Under the pieces are notes generated by a model. It did no database searches and was not told the DNA's origin. It saw nothing but the letters and a program-made list of their open reading frames with translations. This document shows, piece by piece, positions 52,473-60,826 of a stretch of DNA of 64,000 bases. Position numbers and translations under genes: made by a program. Position 1 is the stretch's first letter. Each line of letters begins with the position of its first letter. Source of the DNA: Candidatus Cohnella colombiensis (GTDB lineage: Bacteria > Bacillota > Bacilli > Paenibacillales > Paenibacillaceae); the NCBI GenBank assembly GCA_029203125.1, contig CP119317.1, positions 3,038,001-3,102,000 on the forward strand, written 5' to 3'.

Positions 52473-52496
52473 AAAAAGGACGCCTTGTGGCGTCCT
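52473..52496 (-). terminator. Terminator of the kinase/helicase operon
   Basis: AGGACGCC (52477-52484) pairs perfectly with GGCGTCCT (52489-52496) around a 4-nt loop, and the minus strand continues into a T run (A run 52473-52477). It closes the five-gene operon. Confidence 0.9.
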
Positions 52497-52521
52497 CGTC
52501 CTCTATTCAATAGCTTTTACA

Positions 52522-53781
52522 TTACAATATTGCAGAAACTAGCTTATCCCATCGTTGTTCGGTGGGGGAATGATTCGTAATTTCATGAATAAGCTGCTCA
52601 TAATTACGTGAACCATTGTTCTGAAGCTGAAATAATTTACTAGCTAGCTGCTGCAGCTGCGGATCACTCGTAGTCGCCCTTGCGACAACACCGGACAAAT
52701 AATCATACTTCGCAAACCCTACATGAGGCATTGCCTTCGGATCGGCTAACTGCTGCAACAACAGAAAGGTTGTTCTCGTCACTTTTGCAAAGACGCTCAT
52801 ATGCAAGTCAATCGACACTTGATGACCTGCTTTCGCATAAGGAATAAGCTCCCCTTTCAAACCCAACTGCTTCTGCAAGCCTTCCGTCCATTTCGCTGTA
52901 AAGTTATATTTTTGTGAAAGCACCTGCTGCTGTTTCTCGATTTCCGACTTCGTCGCGAGTAGAGACGCCATCGCCTCATCCTCAACGATTTCGTACGCCG
53001 CAGCTGCTGCTCCAAGCGCTTTCGCATTCGAGTGACTAAGCGCGATCGGCCTCCACGTATGCGTAGCGCTGCGCGTTTCTTGAGAATAGGTCACATGCTT
53101 GAGCAATACGATGGGATGAGGCAGACCCTCCAAGGAAACTAAAAAGGCATGAGCAAACCGGAAGCTTTGTGATATTATGCTTTGAATTCGCTCAATATTG
53201 ACGTGAAAAATCCGCTTGTTTACCCGCTTATAATTCATCGTTTCGCTCATTAAACGTTGAAACGCCTCAGCACTTAAAAACGGATTGGGAAGTACATGTT
53301 GAAAGCTACCCGTCGTTTCATCAGGCTGAAATAATGAGTGATTAGACTGGTTAAACTCACGACTAAGCAAAACACCATGAATCGAATCCGCCTGCACTAG
53401 CTGTCTTGTCGTATACTTCGTATATTTGATTCCTTCTGCCACCGATCTTCTGCCAAGCTCTGTCAACTCGCCATTCTCAATATGCCCGTACCCTTCCAAA
53501 ATCGTCATCAGCTTTTGCGTATAATTGAGCGGAAGTCCCATAACCTCGCTTATTTGCTCAATCGACTTTAAACCGGCGTAAATCAGCTCGAGCATCGCAT
53601 TTTCTATCGTGTCGAATTCCTCGCTCGCATTTTCCAAAAGCTCAAGCTCCAGCATCGCAATCGGATAGTAGATGCAAGCAAATTGCGTCAAAGCACGACC
53701 TGTTGTCAATTCAGGACAGCTCCGCATGAAATCTCTTAGAGCGATATGATTGTTTTGAAAAGGCGTTTTTACTACAGTCAT
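52522..53781 (-). CDS. Unknown protein with winged-helix-like segment (operon gene 5)
   Basis: A 419-residue cytoplasmic protein, no signal peptide. Residues about 55-115 look like a winged helix (LELIYAGLKSIEQISEVMGL, then LMTILEGYGHIENGELTELG). Two further regions (VNIERIQSIISQSFRFAHAFLVSLEGLPHPIVLL, and a helical C-terminal third with ELIPYAKAGHQVSIDLHM) have no family that I recognise. Its ATG overlaps the helicase stop (ATGA), a sign of coupled translation. Position suggests a partner of the helicase, perhaps a nucleic-acid-binding or regulatory subunit; this is inference. Confidence 0.8.
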   Translation of the reverse strand: MTVVKTPFQNNHIALRDFMRSCPELTTGRALTQFACIYYPIAMLELELLENASEEFDTIENAMLELIYAGLKSIEQISEVMGLPLNYTQKLMTILEGYGHIENGELTELGRRSVAEGIKYTKYTTRQLVQADSIHGVLLSREFNQSNHSLFQPDETTGSFQHVLPNPFLSAEAFQRLMSETMNYKRVNKRIFHVNIERIQSIISQSFRFAHAFLVSLEGLPHPIVLLKHVTYSQETRSATHTWRPIALSHSNAKALGAAAAAYEIVEDEAMASLLATKSEIEKQQQVLSQKYNFTAKWTEGLQKQLGLKGELIPYAKAGHQVSIDLHMSVFAKVTRTTFLLLQQLADPKAMPHVGFAKYDYLSGVVARATTSDPQLQQLASKLFQLQNNGSRNYEQLIHEITNHSPTEQRWDKLVSAIL

Positions 53782-56700
53782 ACTGCACCTCGTTCCAGAT
53801 CTGTCAGCTTCTGTTCTAATGTTGTCGAGGATAAACGTTGTCCGTGACCGGCTTCAATATGCCGAACCATCAGCTTAATAAAAGCAGAAAACTGCTTTTC
53901 ACTTGCACCAGGCATTGGATTACCGTCGTCATCCATAGGCTGGAAGCCGTAGTCATCCATCTCCTCATATTCACAGCTCTGCAGAAAATCGATATCCCCA
54001 ATGAATATCAATTGCTGCTGACAGCGGGACATCGCCACATTCAACCGACGCAGCTCGTTTAAGAAGCCGATCCGCTTTTTATTAGGCGCTAAGGTGTTAC
54101 TTCGTGTACAACTATAGAGAATGATAGGACGCTCCTGTCCTTGGAAGCTATCTAATGAGGCAACTAACGATGCGATTTCCCTTTTCGAAAGCTCAGGGAA
54201 ATGCTTCGCAATATCATCTCGAATAAACTTCACTTGTGCATTGTAAGGTGTAATAATACCGATTTCCGCTGGGAGAAACAGCCTGCCCCCGGGCACATAC
54301 AGCTTGCTTCCTTCCTCGAGCGTCGCAGGATTAATCGTTGACAGGATTCGGCGCAGCAACTGAATGACGATTTCACTTTCATGACGATTCGTATAACCAC
54401 CGCCTGATGCCGCAGACTCCCGACGCGCTTTCGCTTCCGTTGTATCAATCACTGCGAATGGACTTGCCAGCAATTCAGGCAACACCGTCGTCAAACCGCG
54501 CTTGCCGGCAAACGAACGATATTTGCCCTCATAAAACCATTCGGATAGCAGGTCGGCAATTTCAGCAGGCATGCGATATTGCGTATCGAGTAAAATTTTG
54601 TCCTCCTCATGCATGCGTGTATAGAGATACTCAAAAAAGCTAGTTGAAAGAAGCTCCGTATCCGTGCCGTCCTCCTCGCAACGCTCCTTCACCCTATCAT
54701 TTACAATCGGTGGAATTTGGAGATGATCTCCGAGCATTATGACTTTCGGACTGCGACTCATCGGTACAATCGCATTATGAATTTGAATTTGACCTGCTTC
54801 ATCTATAATCGTCACATCGAAGTTTAGATCATTAAACCTCTGCTGACTGTTAATACCGATACAGGTTGCCCCAACAAGATCTACCGAATCCAAGAGCACT
54901 TGTGCGAGCACATAATTCCGCTTGCTTTCAAGATGACCGAGCCAACGCTGCAACGCACGTCTCGAAGAACCAATCTGAAGCAACCGCGCCTCACATTGGC
55001 CAATGACAGCTTCGATATCCCGTTTGCTGACATTGTCGCTGCCAAAAGTACGCTTCAATGGCGGGATCATCGACTGAACTTCAGGCCATTCCTCTCTAAC
55101 CTGCTGAAGGTGTGCTTCCCAGCTCTCGCTTAGGAGCTGCCAATCCCGCTTCGAATTCGATAGCTCATCGGACGAGAGGTCGACAATCAGCTCGTGGTAT
55201 AGAAAATTGTAGTTCGTCATCGCGCGTGCGCGCCAATCGCGAATTTGCCCATGCTGCAAGTGCAGCTTCTCTAGCTTCTTCTTGCGAAAATAACGAATCG
55301 GACTAGTCAGCCATTGCATGAAGCTACCGGATTGCTCCGATACAGCAATTTGCCGTGCAAGCTTGAAGGCGACAGCCGTCACCCCTTGCAAATCTCGCGT
55401 TAAGTTTTCATAGGCTTCATACAGCTGCTGCAAAGGCAAATATTTCTCATTCCGAATCGTGTCATACATCGTTTGCAGCTTCACATCCACTGTTTCGAAT
55501 GCGGTAAGAACGCTTCCTGCTAGCTGCACTATCTCTACATAATGCTTCAACAATTTATCATCATGAAGAAGCTTCTCCATATATGCGCTCGACTTGCTCG
55601 TAATATTCTGCTGTAGCTCGTAGGCTTTATTTTCAAACATCAGAGGTTGAATATTCGCTTGAACGTTAACTTCGCTACCGACACGAATCGTCTCAATCCC
55701 TGACTCCATCGATAACCGCTCGAGCACGTTGTCCACCGCTTTATTGTTCTGCGAGGAAATGAGTACGCGCTTGCCTTCATTGCGAACGAAGTGCTTGACC
55801 CATTCCAAAATAACAGTCGTCTTGCCAGTGCCGGGTGGACCTAGAACAAGAAGTGCATCTTCCGTTCGAATTCCGCGAACAATCGCATCGATCTGACTCT
55901 CATTCGGAGGGTTTTTGCGGCTACGCAACTCTTTCTCCAGCTCACTAGTATCGACAGGTGCAACTTTGGAAGAGTGGTTTTTACCGATGACTTCATCAAA
56001 GTATGCCGCAGGTGAACCGTAGCTTCGAATGCTCTGAATGACCGCCTCACGCACTTGCCGCTGCGTGTCCTGGTAGGCTAGCCCGATAACCCCCCGCTCT
56101 GGAAGCTGAGAAATGTCGAACAATGCATCAAATAGAACCGTCATACGTGTCGGTTCTTCATCCTCAGACATAGCAGTAATTGCTCCTGTTATCGTTTCTT
56201 CATTGGCGAGCGTTACGGTTATTCGCGTTCCTCTCTTATAAAGCTTAGATGTTAATTCAAAGATGAGAAATGCAAGCGACAGCTTATCTACACGACTATA
56301 ATCGGATTCTGTCTCGAAGCGAGCATAACTGATTAAGTTGCCCGATTGTGCATTGCTCCTCTCAATCTCATCCTCAGCTATGACATATTGCTCTGCAGTG
56401 TCCAGCAAGCTCTCCAGCTCACCGCTAATCGCTTCGTCTTCGCTTTGCTGTGTCTGAATCATTTGCTCAATCTCATTCATCGCATTTCTAGCAGCAGCAA
56501 CTTCATTAAGCTTGGGGGGCACACCCCATTCCATCTTCGATCCCATGAACACATAGGTAATATACGCCCCGCCTGATGCAAAGAGCTTCACTGATCTACG
56601 AATAAACTGTGTTTGTGTGCTCGGTGTTTTCGCAAAGGCGCGTGTAATGAGAAATGTTCGTTGCTCTGTAATTACACAGCTAAAGATCGCCGACTCTGTT

Positions 56701-56900
56701 AAGATCGAATAGAACGGCTTGTCGGCATCCTGCTTCATGATGAGAAAAACTTTCATCTTTACGAACTTCGAAAGAAGCTCTTTCCCACGAATTCCTAATT
56801 TGCCACAATCCTTGAAAAAGGTTTCTGTACAGCTGAACTGTATGCTTCCTTCTACACGAACGGTCTCATCCTCTCGGTAAAGATAGATGGGCTGCTGCAT
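53778..56900 (-). CDS. SF1 Upf1/DNA2-like helicase (operon gene 4)
   Basis: A 1040-residue ATP-dependent helicase. Walker A GPPGTGKTT is at 353-361, motif Ia in LISSQNNKAVDNVLER, Walker B with DEAG at 700-703, motif III GDHLQIPP near 724-731, motif IV QYRMP near 775, motif V DSFQGQERPIILYSC and motif VI LNVAMSRCQQQ. Between Ia and II lies an unusual insert of about 230 residues, mostly helical. The first 345 residues form an unidentified N-terminal region (YLYREDETVRVEGSIQFSC at the start). No nuclease motif was found. ATG 56900 has GAGGAG 10 nt upstream. Upf1-like helicases act on RNA or DNA; this genomic setting with kinases is uncommon. Confidence 0.92.
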   Translation of the reverse strand: MQQPIYLYREDETVRVEGSIQFSCTETFFKDCGKLGIRGKELLSKFVKMKVFLIMKQDADKPFYSILTESAIFSCVITEQRTFLITRAFAKTPSTQTQFIRRSVKLFASGGAYITYVFMGSKMEWGVPPKLNEVAAARNAMNEIEQMIQTQQSEDEAISGELESLLDTAEQYVIAEDEIERSNAQSGNLISYARFETESDYSRVDKLSLAFLIFELTSKLYKRGTRITVTLANEETITGAITAMSEDEEPTRMTVLFDALFDISQLPERGVIGLAYQDTQRQVREAVIQSIRSYGSPAAYFDEVIGKNHSSKVAPVDTSELEKELRSRKNPPNESQIDAIVRGIRTEDALLVLGPPGTGKTTVILEWVKHFVRNEGKRVLISSQNNKAVDNVLERLSMESGIETIRVGSEVNVQANIQPLMFENKAYELQQNITSKSSAYMEKLLHDDKLLKHYVEIVQLAGSVLTAFETVDVKLQTMYDTIRNEKYLPLQQLYEAYENLTRDLQGVTAVAFKLARQIAVSEQSGSFMQWLTSPIRYFRKKKLEKLHLQHGQIRDWRARAMTNYNFLYHELIVDLSSDELSNSKRDWQLLSESWEAHLQQVREEWPEVQSMIPPLKRTFGSDNVSKRDIEAVIGQCEARLLQIGSSRRALQRWLGHLESKRNYVLAQVLLDSVDLVGATCIGINSQQRFNDLNFDVTIIDEAGQIQIHNAIVPMSRSPKVIMLGDHLQIPPIVNDRVKERCEEDGTDTELLSTSFFEYLYTRMHEEDKILLDTQYRMPAEIADLLSEWFYEGKYRSFAGKRGLTTVLPELLASPFAVIDTTEAKARRESAASGGGYTNRHESEIVIQLLRRILSTINPATLEEGSKLYVPGGRLFLPAEIGIITPYNAQVKFIRDDIAKHFPELSKREIASLVASLDSFQGQERPIILYSCTRSNTLAPNKKRIGFLNELRRLNVAMSRCQQQLIFIGDIDFLQSCEYEEMDDYGFQPMDDDGNPMPGASEKQFSAFIKLMVRHIEAGHGQRLSSTTLEQKLTDLERGAV

Positions 56901-57042
56901 GCCTGATCATCTCCTCTACCGAAGGAAGTGGCCCCTCTTCTTCATTGTCCATTAATCTATCAGGAAGAGCTTCGAACATATAACGATCAGAAGGCTGTGT
57001 TAATCTGTTTCTGTCAATTTCATCTAGATGTCGCTTTGCCAC
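56866..57042 (-). CDS. 58-residue unannotated protein in the kinase-helicase junction
   Basis: GTG 57042 opens a 58-codon frame to TGA 56866, filling the gap between the kinase stop (57046) and the helicase. GAGGAGGG lies about 9 nt upstream. The product is acidic and helical (MAKRHLDEIDRNRLTQPSDR, then YMFEALPDRLMDNEEEGPLP and SVEEMIRHAA). It overlaps the helicase start by 35 nt. The good ribosome-binding site and exact fit in the operon argue that it is translated; no family is recognised. Confidence 0.65.
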   Translation of the reverse strand: MAKRHLDEIDRNRLTQPSDRYMFEALPDRLMDNEEEGPLPSVEEMIRHAAAHLSLPRG

Positions 57043-57045
57043 TCG

Positions 57046-57855
57046 TTAATGCCCTCCTCTTCTTACTTGCATGATTGCTTGTTTGAGTTCCCTCGCATCC
57101 CCATATCGCGCCTTCGGCGCATAGCTTAAGCATCGCATAATGACATCGATCAACTTAGGCGGAACCATCGCTTCATTGCTTGGCGGATTGAAAAACTCCC
57201 AGCCTGCTTCACCTGGAAACGCAGAATAGTCGATCCCGAAATTCGGTGCTTTTCCTTGTATAAGCTCATACCCGATAATGCCTAGCGCAAATAGATCGAC
57301 CCGATCCAAGCCAATCCCCTTCATATCACGATGCTGCTCAGGTGCTTGATATTTGCGTGTACCTTCGCCTTTGAACGGAATCGCGGCTGACAAGTTGAAA
57401 TCGATTAGATACACGCTTCGACCTTTGATCATTATATTTTCCGGCTTTAAGTCGCGATGCTGGTACTTGCTTTGATGAATCGGAATTAAGATGTCGCAAA
57501 GTTTAAGCAGCAGATCGATCACATCGATCATTCCGCCGCTTTGTTGCACCTCACGAAGCGTCTTCCCTTGCTCGATCAATTGCATAATCAAATAAAATTT
57601 GCCCATTCTCGCATCGTAATGCGTGCCATAAAGCGCTGGAATCTGAGTCGTTAAACCGGCAAACTTATGTATTACACTCGCTTCTACTTTCGCGGCTTCT
57701 AGATCCTTCTGTTGCACCGTAACGACCTTCACGCCAACCTTCCGCTTCTCCACATCATCAAACGCCTCGTAGAAGTAGGATTCATTCGATTCGTTCGCAT
57801 AGATCGTTTTCAAATATTTGAGCTTGAACGGTTTATCGAAAGCCAAATCATACAT
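57046..57855 (-). CDS. Ser/Thr protein kinase, Hanks type, apparently active (operon gene 2)
   Basis: A 269-residue soluble kinase. The ATP-binding lysine is in VGVKVVTVQ (Lys 43), the catalytic loop QHRDLKPENIM is complete (133-142), the metal-binding Asp is present but the loop reads IDFN rather than DFG (151-154), and the activation-segment end is APEQHRD. No transmembrane helix and no extracellular domain follow the catalytic part, so it is cytosolic, unlike PknB/PrkC. Its ATG overlaps the stop of the pseudokinase gene by 8 nt. Substrate is unknown. Confidence 0.9.
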   Translation of the reverse strand: MYDLAFDKPFKLKYLKTIYANESNESYFYEAFDDVEKRKVGVKVVTVQQKDLEAAKVEASVIHKFAGLTTQIPALYGTHYDARMGKFYLIMQLIEQGKTLREVQQSGGMIDVIDLLLKLCDILIPIHQSKYQHRDLKPENIMIKGRSVYLIDFNLSAAIPFKGEGTRKYQAPEQHRDMKGIGLDRVDLFALGIIGYELIQGKAPNFGIDYSAFPGEAGWEFFNPPSNEAMVPPKLIDVIMRCLSYAPKARYGDARELKQAIMQVRRGGH

Positions 57856-59071
57856 TCGCTATCCCTTCTTCCTCTAGGACACTGCGAATCGTTTCAATAT
57901 CCGGTCGACTAGCCGCATTCGGATGAATCATTCGCGCGACAACCTGTGTGAATGCTGCTGAACACCCTTGCTTTTCTAACAGTGCCACTCGCTTCGACAT
58001 CGCTTGCTCCGCAAGAAAAATATGCAGCACAGTAACGCCGAAAGCGTAAATGTCTACAGCCGCCCAGTTCACCTCTACGTCTTCAATTTCCAACTCCGGT
58101 GCTTTGTACAGATCTTCGCGGTCCAACACCTTCTTGAGCATCGTAACCTTATTCGGATTGTTTACTTTGGCATATTCGAACTCCCCGATCTTCACATCGA
58201 GCTCGCCATCACTCTCCCGGATGACATAGATACTGCTTGGCGATAGAAAACGATGGTAGATCGGTTCTTTACCTTGATGAAGCTCGTGAATTCCGTTCGC
58301 GATACCACGCACAAGCTCTAGCTTCTCCCGCTTATTTAATGCGCGCACATTGACATCCTGCAACAGCCTTGCTTTCTTGCTGAAGTCATAGCATGTAAAA
58401 AACAAATCATTGTTTTCCTGTATCGATACACGATGATATTTCACAATATTGTTCGGAAACTTGCCGCTGCTCCATCGTTTCTCAAGCGCATATAAATCAC
58501 GAATGAGGAACGCCTGGTCCTCTGGATTCCGCTTGTGATTAAATTGCCGAATCACACAATAATGCTCTTCACCGTAAGTTGACACATAGGTGCAGAGGTA
58601 CTTCTTCTCGCAAGCCTCATTGCTGTCTTTATTGAGCACTTGAACTGGCTTATATTCGTTCATCGGAATAAAGTCTGTATGGAAGGGGGCAATTGGAGCT
58701 GCAACTAGCTTTTGATCTCTGTAAAAGGTAGCAAGAGCCATGTGTAAATCACGCGTACGCTCAACAGCATCCTTCACGGAGATTTCCTTGTTCGGATGAG
58801 TATAGTCATTGCCAAGCAAACGAATTCGTTTGAATTGATTCGCTTGATCCTCGTTAATTAATCCTGCATCTTGGACTGCAATCGCCATTCGCTTTAAATC
58901 TGTGTTGTCTAAGTTGTGTTTCCTACATAATGCCTTCATGAATTCTTCCATCGTACGCCTTAACTCAACGGCGCATTGATTCGGCTGTGTCTTTGAGAGT
59001 TTTTCTGCAATGACACTCATCGAGTAAATTTTATCGTCAATTCCTTGTAAAAATGCAAAGTTAATGCTCAT
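57848..59071 (-). CDS. DUF4145/HEPN-like domain fused to a pseudokinase (operon gene 1)
   Basis: A 407-residue protein. Residues 30-120 (AVELRRTMEEFMKALCRKHN, then RIRLLGNDYTHPNKEISVKDA) resemble DUF4145, which belongs to the HEPN superfamily. From about residue 155 a kinase fold follows, but three catalytic elements are altered: the ATP-site lysine position reads VIRQ (Arg 175), HRD is HRF at 273-275, and DFG is EFE at 297-299. It is therefore probably a pseudokinase that binds or regulates the neighbouring active kinase. ATG 59071 has AAGGAGG 8 nt upstream. First gene of the operon. Confidence 0.88.
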   Translation of the reverse strand: MSINFAFLQGIDDKIYSMSVIAEKLSKTQPNQCAVELRRTMEEFMKALCRKHNLDNTDLKRMAIAVQDAGLINEDQANQFKRIRLLGNDYTHPNKEISVKDAVERTRDLHMALATFYRDQKLVAAPIAPFHTDFIPMNEYKPVQVLNKDSNEACEKKYLCTYVSTYGEEHYCVIRQFNHKRNPEDQAFLIRDLYALEKRWSSGKFPNNIVKYHRVSIQENNDLFFTCYDFSKKARLLQDVNVRALNKREKLELVRGIANGIHELHQGKEPIYHRFLSPSSIYVIRESDGELDVKIGEFEYAKVNNPNKVTMLKKVLDREDLYKAPELEIEDVEVNWAAVDIYAFGVTVLHIFLAEQAMSKRVALLEKQGCSAAFTQVVARMIHPNAASRPDIETIRSVLEEEGIANV

Positions 59072-59156
59072 CCGGTTCGCCTCCTTGGGTGTCTATATCC
59101 CCTCTTTCGACAAAAACGACCCGAAACCCTGCTATAAATCTTATAATGTCATAAAG

Positions 59157-59199
59157 AAAGAAGCTACCCCCAAGGATGTGCTCTTTGGAGATAGCTTCT
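59157..59199 (-). terminator. Terminator after the SleB-type gene
   Basis: A 15-bp stem (59159-59173 with 59185-59199, two wobble pairs) with an 11-nt loop; T-rich sequence follows on the minus strand. It separates the hydrolase gene from the kinase operon. Confidence 0.85.
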
Positions 59200-59216
59200 A
59201 TTTCATTCTATATTTA

Positions 59217-60117
59217 TTATTTCGCAAATCGATGAGTGCCGATCGTATCGATCACTTTCAGACTCGACCAGAAAGACCCTTTAGACACGCGAGGATTGAA
59301 GAAATAGATTGCATCCTCTACATTGTTTTTTCCGTTTAAAGCATCTTTAGCTGCACGAAGCACGCTTGCGTTCGGTACACTTTTATCTAACAAGCCATTG
59401 TGTGCCGGCGGGAACTGCTTTCCCGAATAGATGACATCACGGATTGTACTCGGGAATCGTGAATCCTTGACTCGATTCAATATGACATTCGCTACAGCGA
59501 GTTGACCTTCATATGATTCATACCCTGCTTCAACTTGCGTTATTTTCGCAAGCAGTTTTAAATCTTCCTGAGTAAAAGCCTCCGCCTCGTTGTTAAAGAT
59601 CGAAGCTGTAACTTCCTTCGCGGCTTTTGCAGTTCTCGAAGCCTGCAACGAAGTAAGCTCTACAACTTTATCTTCCGTATTCCAGTTCACGGAAACATTC
59701 ATCAATTCCGCAATGTAGCGTACCGGAATGTATATTCTTCCCTCTGCATTGAAAGGTACTACATCCATCCGATACCTTTTGTCGTTAACGTAGACGGTCG
59801 GTACCCCCATTGCCTAATATGATTTGATCTCCATTCGAACTGAAGATCGTAACTTCTTCATTATCTTGATCCCACTTTGCCGTTGCATTGAACAACCCTG
59901 CCAAGCGAGCTACGGGTAAAAACAATCTTCCGTCCACAATCCGCACGGAAACTTCCAGATCCACTTTCTCTCCATCCATCGTTAGCGTAGCCTCTTGTAC
60001 AACTGAAGCATCCACATTCTGCGCCGCAAGCGCTGTCAAAGGTGCGATGCAAAGCAAGAGCATTACAAAGATCGATAGAAGTATTCGTTTACTAGCTTGC
60101 TTGCTTTTACAAACCAT
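59217..60117 (-). pseudogene. SleB-type cell-wall hydrolase with copper-amine-oxidase-like N-domain, frameshifted
   Basis: Two overlapping frames together encode one protein. The first (60117-59785) has a signal peptide (LLSIFVMLLLCIAPLTALA) and a first part of a copper-amine-oxidase N-terminal-like domain (RIVDGRLFLPVARLAGLFNATAKWD). The second (59810-59217) completes that domain (EGRIYIPVRYIAELM) and adds a Hydrolase_2/SleB catalytic unit (DLKLLAKITQVEAGYESYEG, then VANVILNRVKDSRFPST and YSGKQFPPAHNGLLDK). They are joined at a run of five C (G on minus) at 59804-59808; removing one base restores GNGVPTVYVN. It may be a real inactivating mutation or a sequencing error. SleB-type enzymes cut spore or cell-wall peptidoglycan. 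Confidence 0.88.
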
Positions 60118-60255
60118 AACTGCCCCCTAGAAATTGTTATTTATACTTGCAATATCGAAGGATACTGTAAAAATATATCACAACATGGGGCACTTGTAGT
60201 ATTAACCTTTTCACACAATTATCATTTCAGTATAGAAATAGGCTACAAATTCGCC

Positions 60256-60684
60256 TTAAATTCCCCAATTCAATTTAAGAATTGTAGAGATATTCGTTAC
60301 CTGTTCAGACCCGATTTGAGCTTCTATTCTTTTCTCCAATGCGCTCTTAATGTCCATATATTTCTCATAACAAGCCTCTCCATATCCGGTTAACTGTAGG
60401 CATCTAACTTTCTTGTTGTTTTCCACCTGTTGAACGACTACGAGACCCTTCGCTTCAAGAGTCTTGATCCATTTATGCGTCGCTTGTCGAGACATCTCAA
60501 CGTGCTTCGATACAGAGGCAATCGTGGGCTGATTCTGATAGATTCTACCCATGATGTACCATTCAGAATTCGATATGCTCAAATCACTTTGTTCGTTCCA
60601 CAATTCCTCAATCATTCTGCGAAGATGGACGTAATGATCGCTAATTAAATCGATGATACCTAAATATTGAATTTCCTTTGCCAT
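60256..60684 (-). CDS. MarR-family transcriptional regulator
   Basis: A 142-residue winged-helix regulator: ISNSEWYIMGRIYQNQ, recognition region PTIASVSKHVEMSRQATHKWIKTLEAKGLVVV and wing NNKKVRCLQLT. ATG 60684 has GAGGTG about 7 nt upstream. It is divergent from carD, and two GTCAACNAANTTGAC palindromes lie in the shared promoter region, one overlapping its own -35 element. Autorepression and control of the carD-like gene are therefore likely. The inducer is unknown. Confidence 0.9.
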   Translation of the reverse strand: MAKEIQYLGIIDLISDHYVHLRRMIEELWNEQSDLSISNSEWYIMGRIYQNQPTIASVSKHVEMSRQATHKWIKTLEAKGLVVVQQVENNKKVRCLQLTGYGEACYEKYMDIKSALEKRIEAQIGSEQVTNISTILKLNWGI

Positions 60685-60716
60685 CTCATTCACCTCAATT
60701 AGCAAGTTCGGAAATG

Positions 60717-60745
60717 AATATACATAATAGTCTATTAATTGTCAA
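60717..60745 (-). promoter_or_regulatory. marR-type gene promoter
   Basis: -35 TTGACA (complement of 60740-60745), 17-bp spacer, -10 TATATT (complement of 60717-60722). The -35 lies inside operator 1. Confidence 0.85.
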
Positions 60746-60759
60746 CTAAATTGACAATT
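60737..60759. promoter_or_regulatory. Palindromic operator 1 between the MarR-type and CarD-type genes
   Basis: AATTGTCAA-CTAAA-TTGACAATT, two perfect 9-bp arms with 5-nt spacer. It covers the -35 elements of both divergent promoters, so a bound regulator would control both. Confidence 0.85.
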
Positions 60760-60779
60760 TTTCATTTTTGAACTATGAT
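60751..60779 (+). promoter_or_regulatory. carD-like gene promoter
   Basis: -35 TTGACA at 60751-60756, 17-bp spacer, -10 TATGAT at 60774-60779. The -35 lies inside operator 1 and operator 2 is just downstream of the -10. Confidence 0.85.
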
Positions 60780-60785
60780 TATATA

Positions 60786-60800
60786 GTCAACCAAGTTGAC
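60786..60800. promoter_or_regulatory. Palindromic operator 2 between the MarR-type and CarD-type genes
   Basis: GTCAAC-CAA-GTTGAC, a perfect palindrome with 3-nt centre, same core as operator 1. It lies near the likely transcription start of the carD-like gene. Confidence 0.85.
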
Positions 60801-60826
60801 AATCGTGTGAATAGGAGTGATGACTT

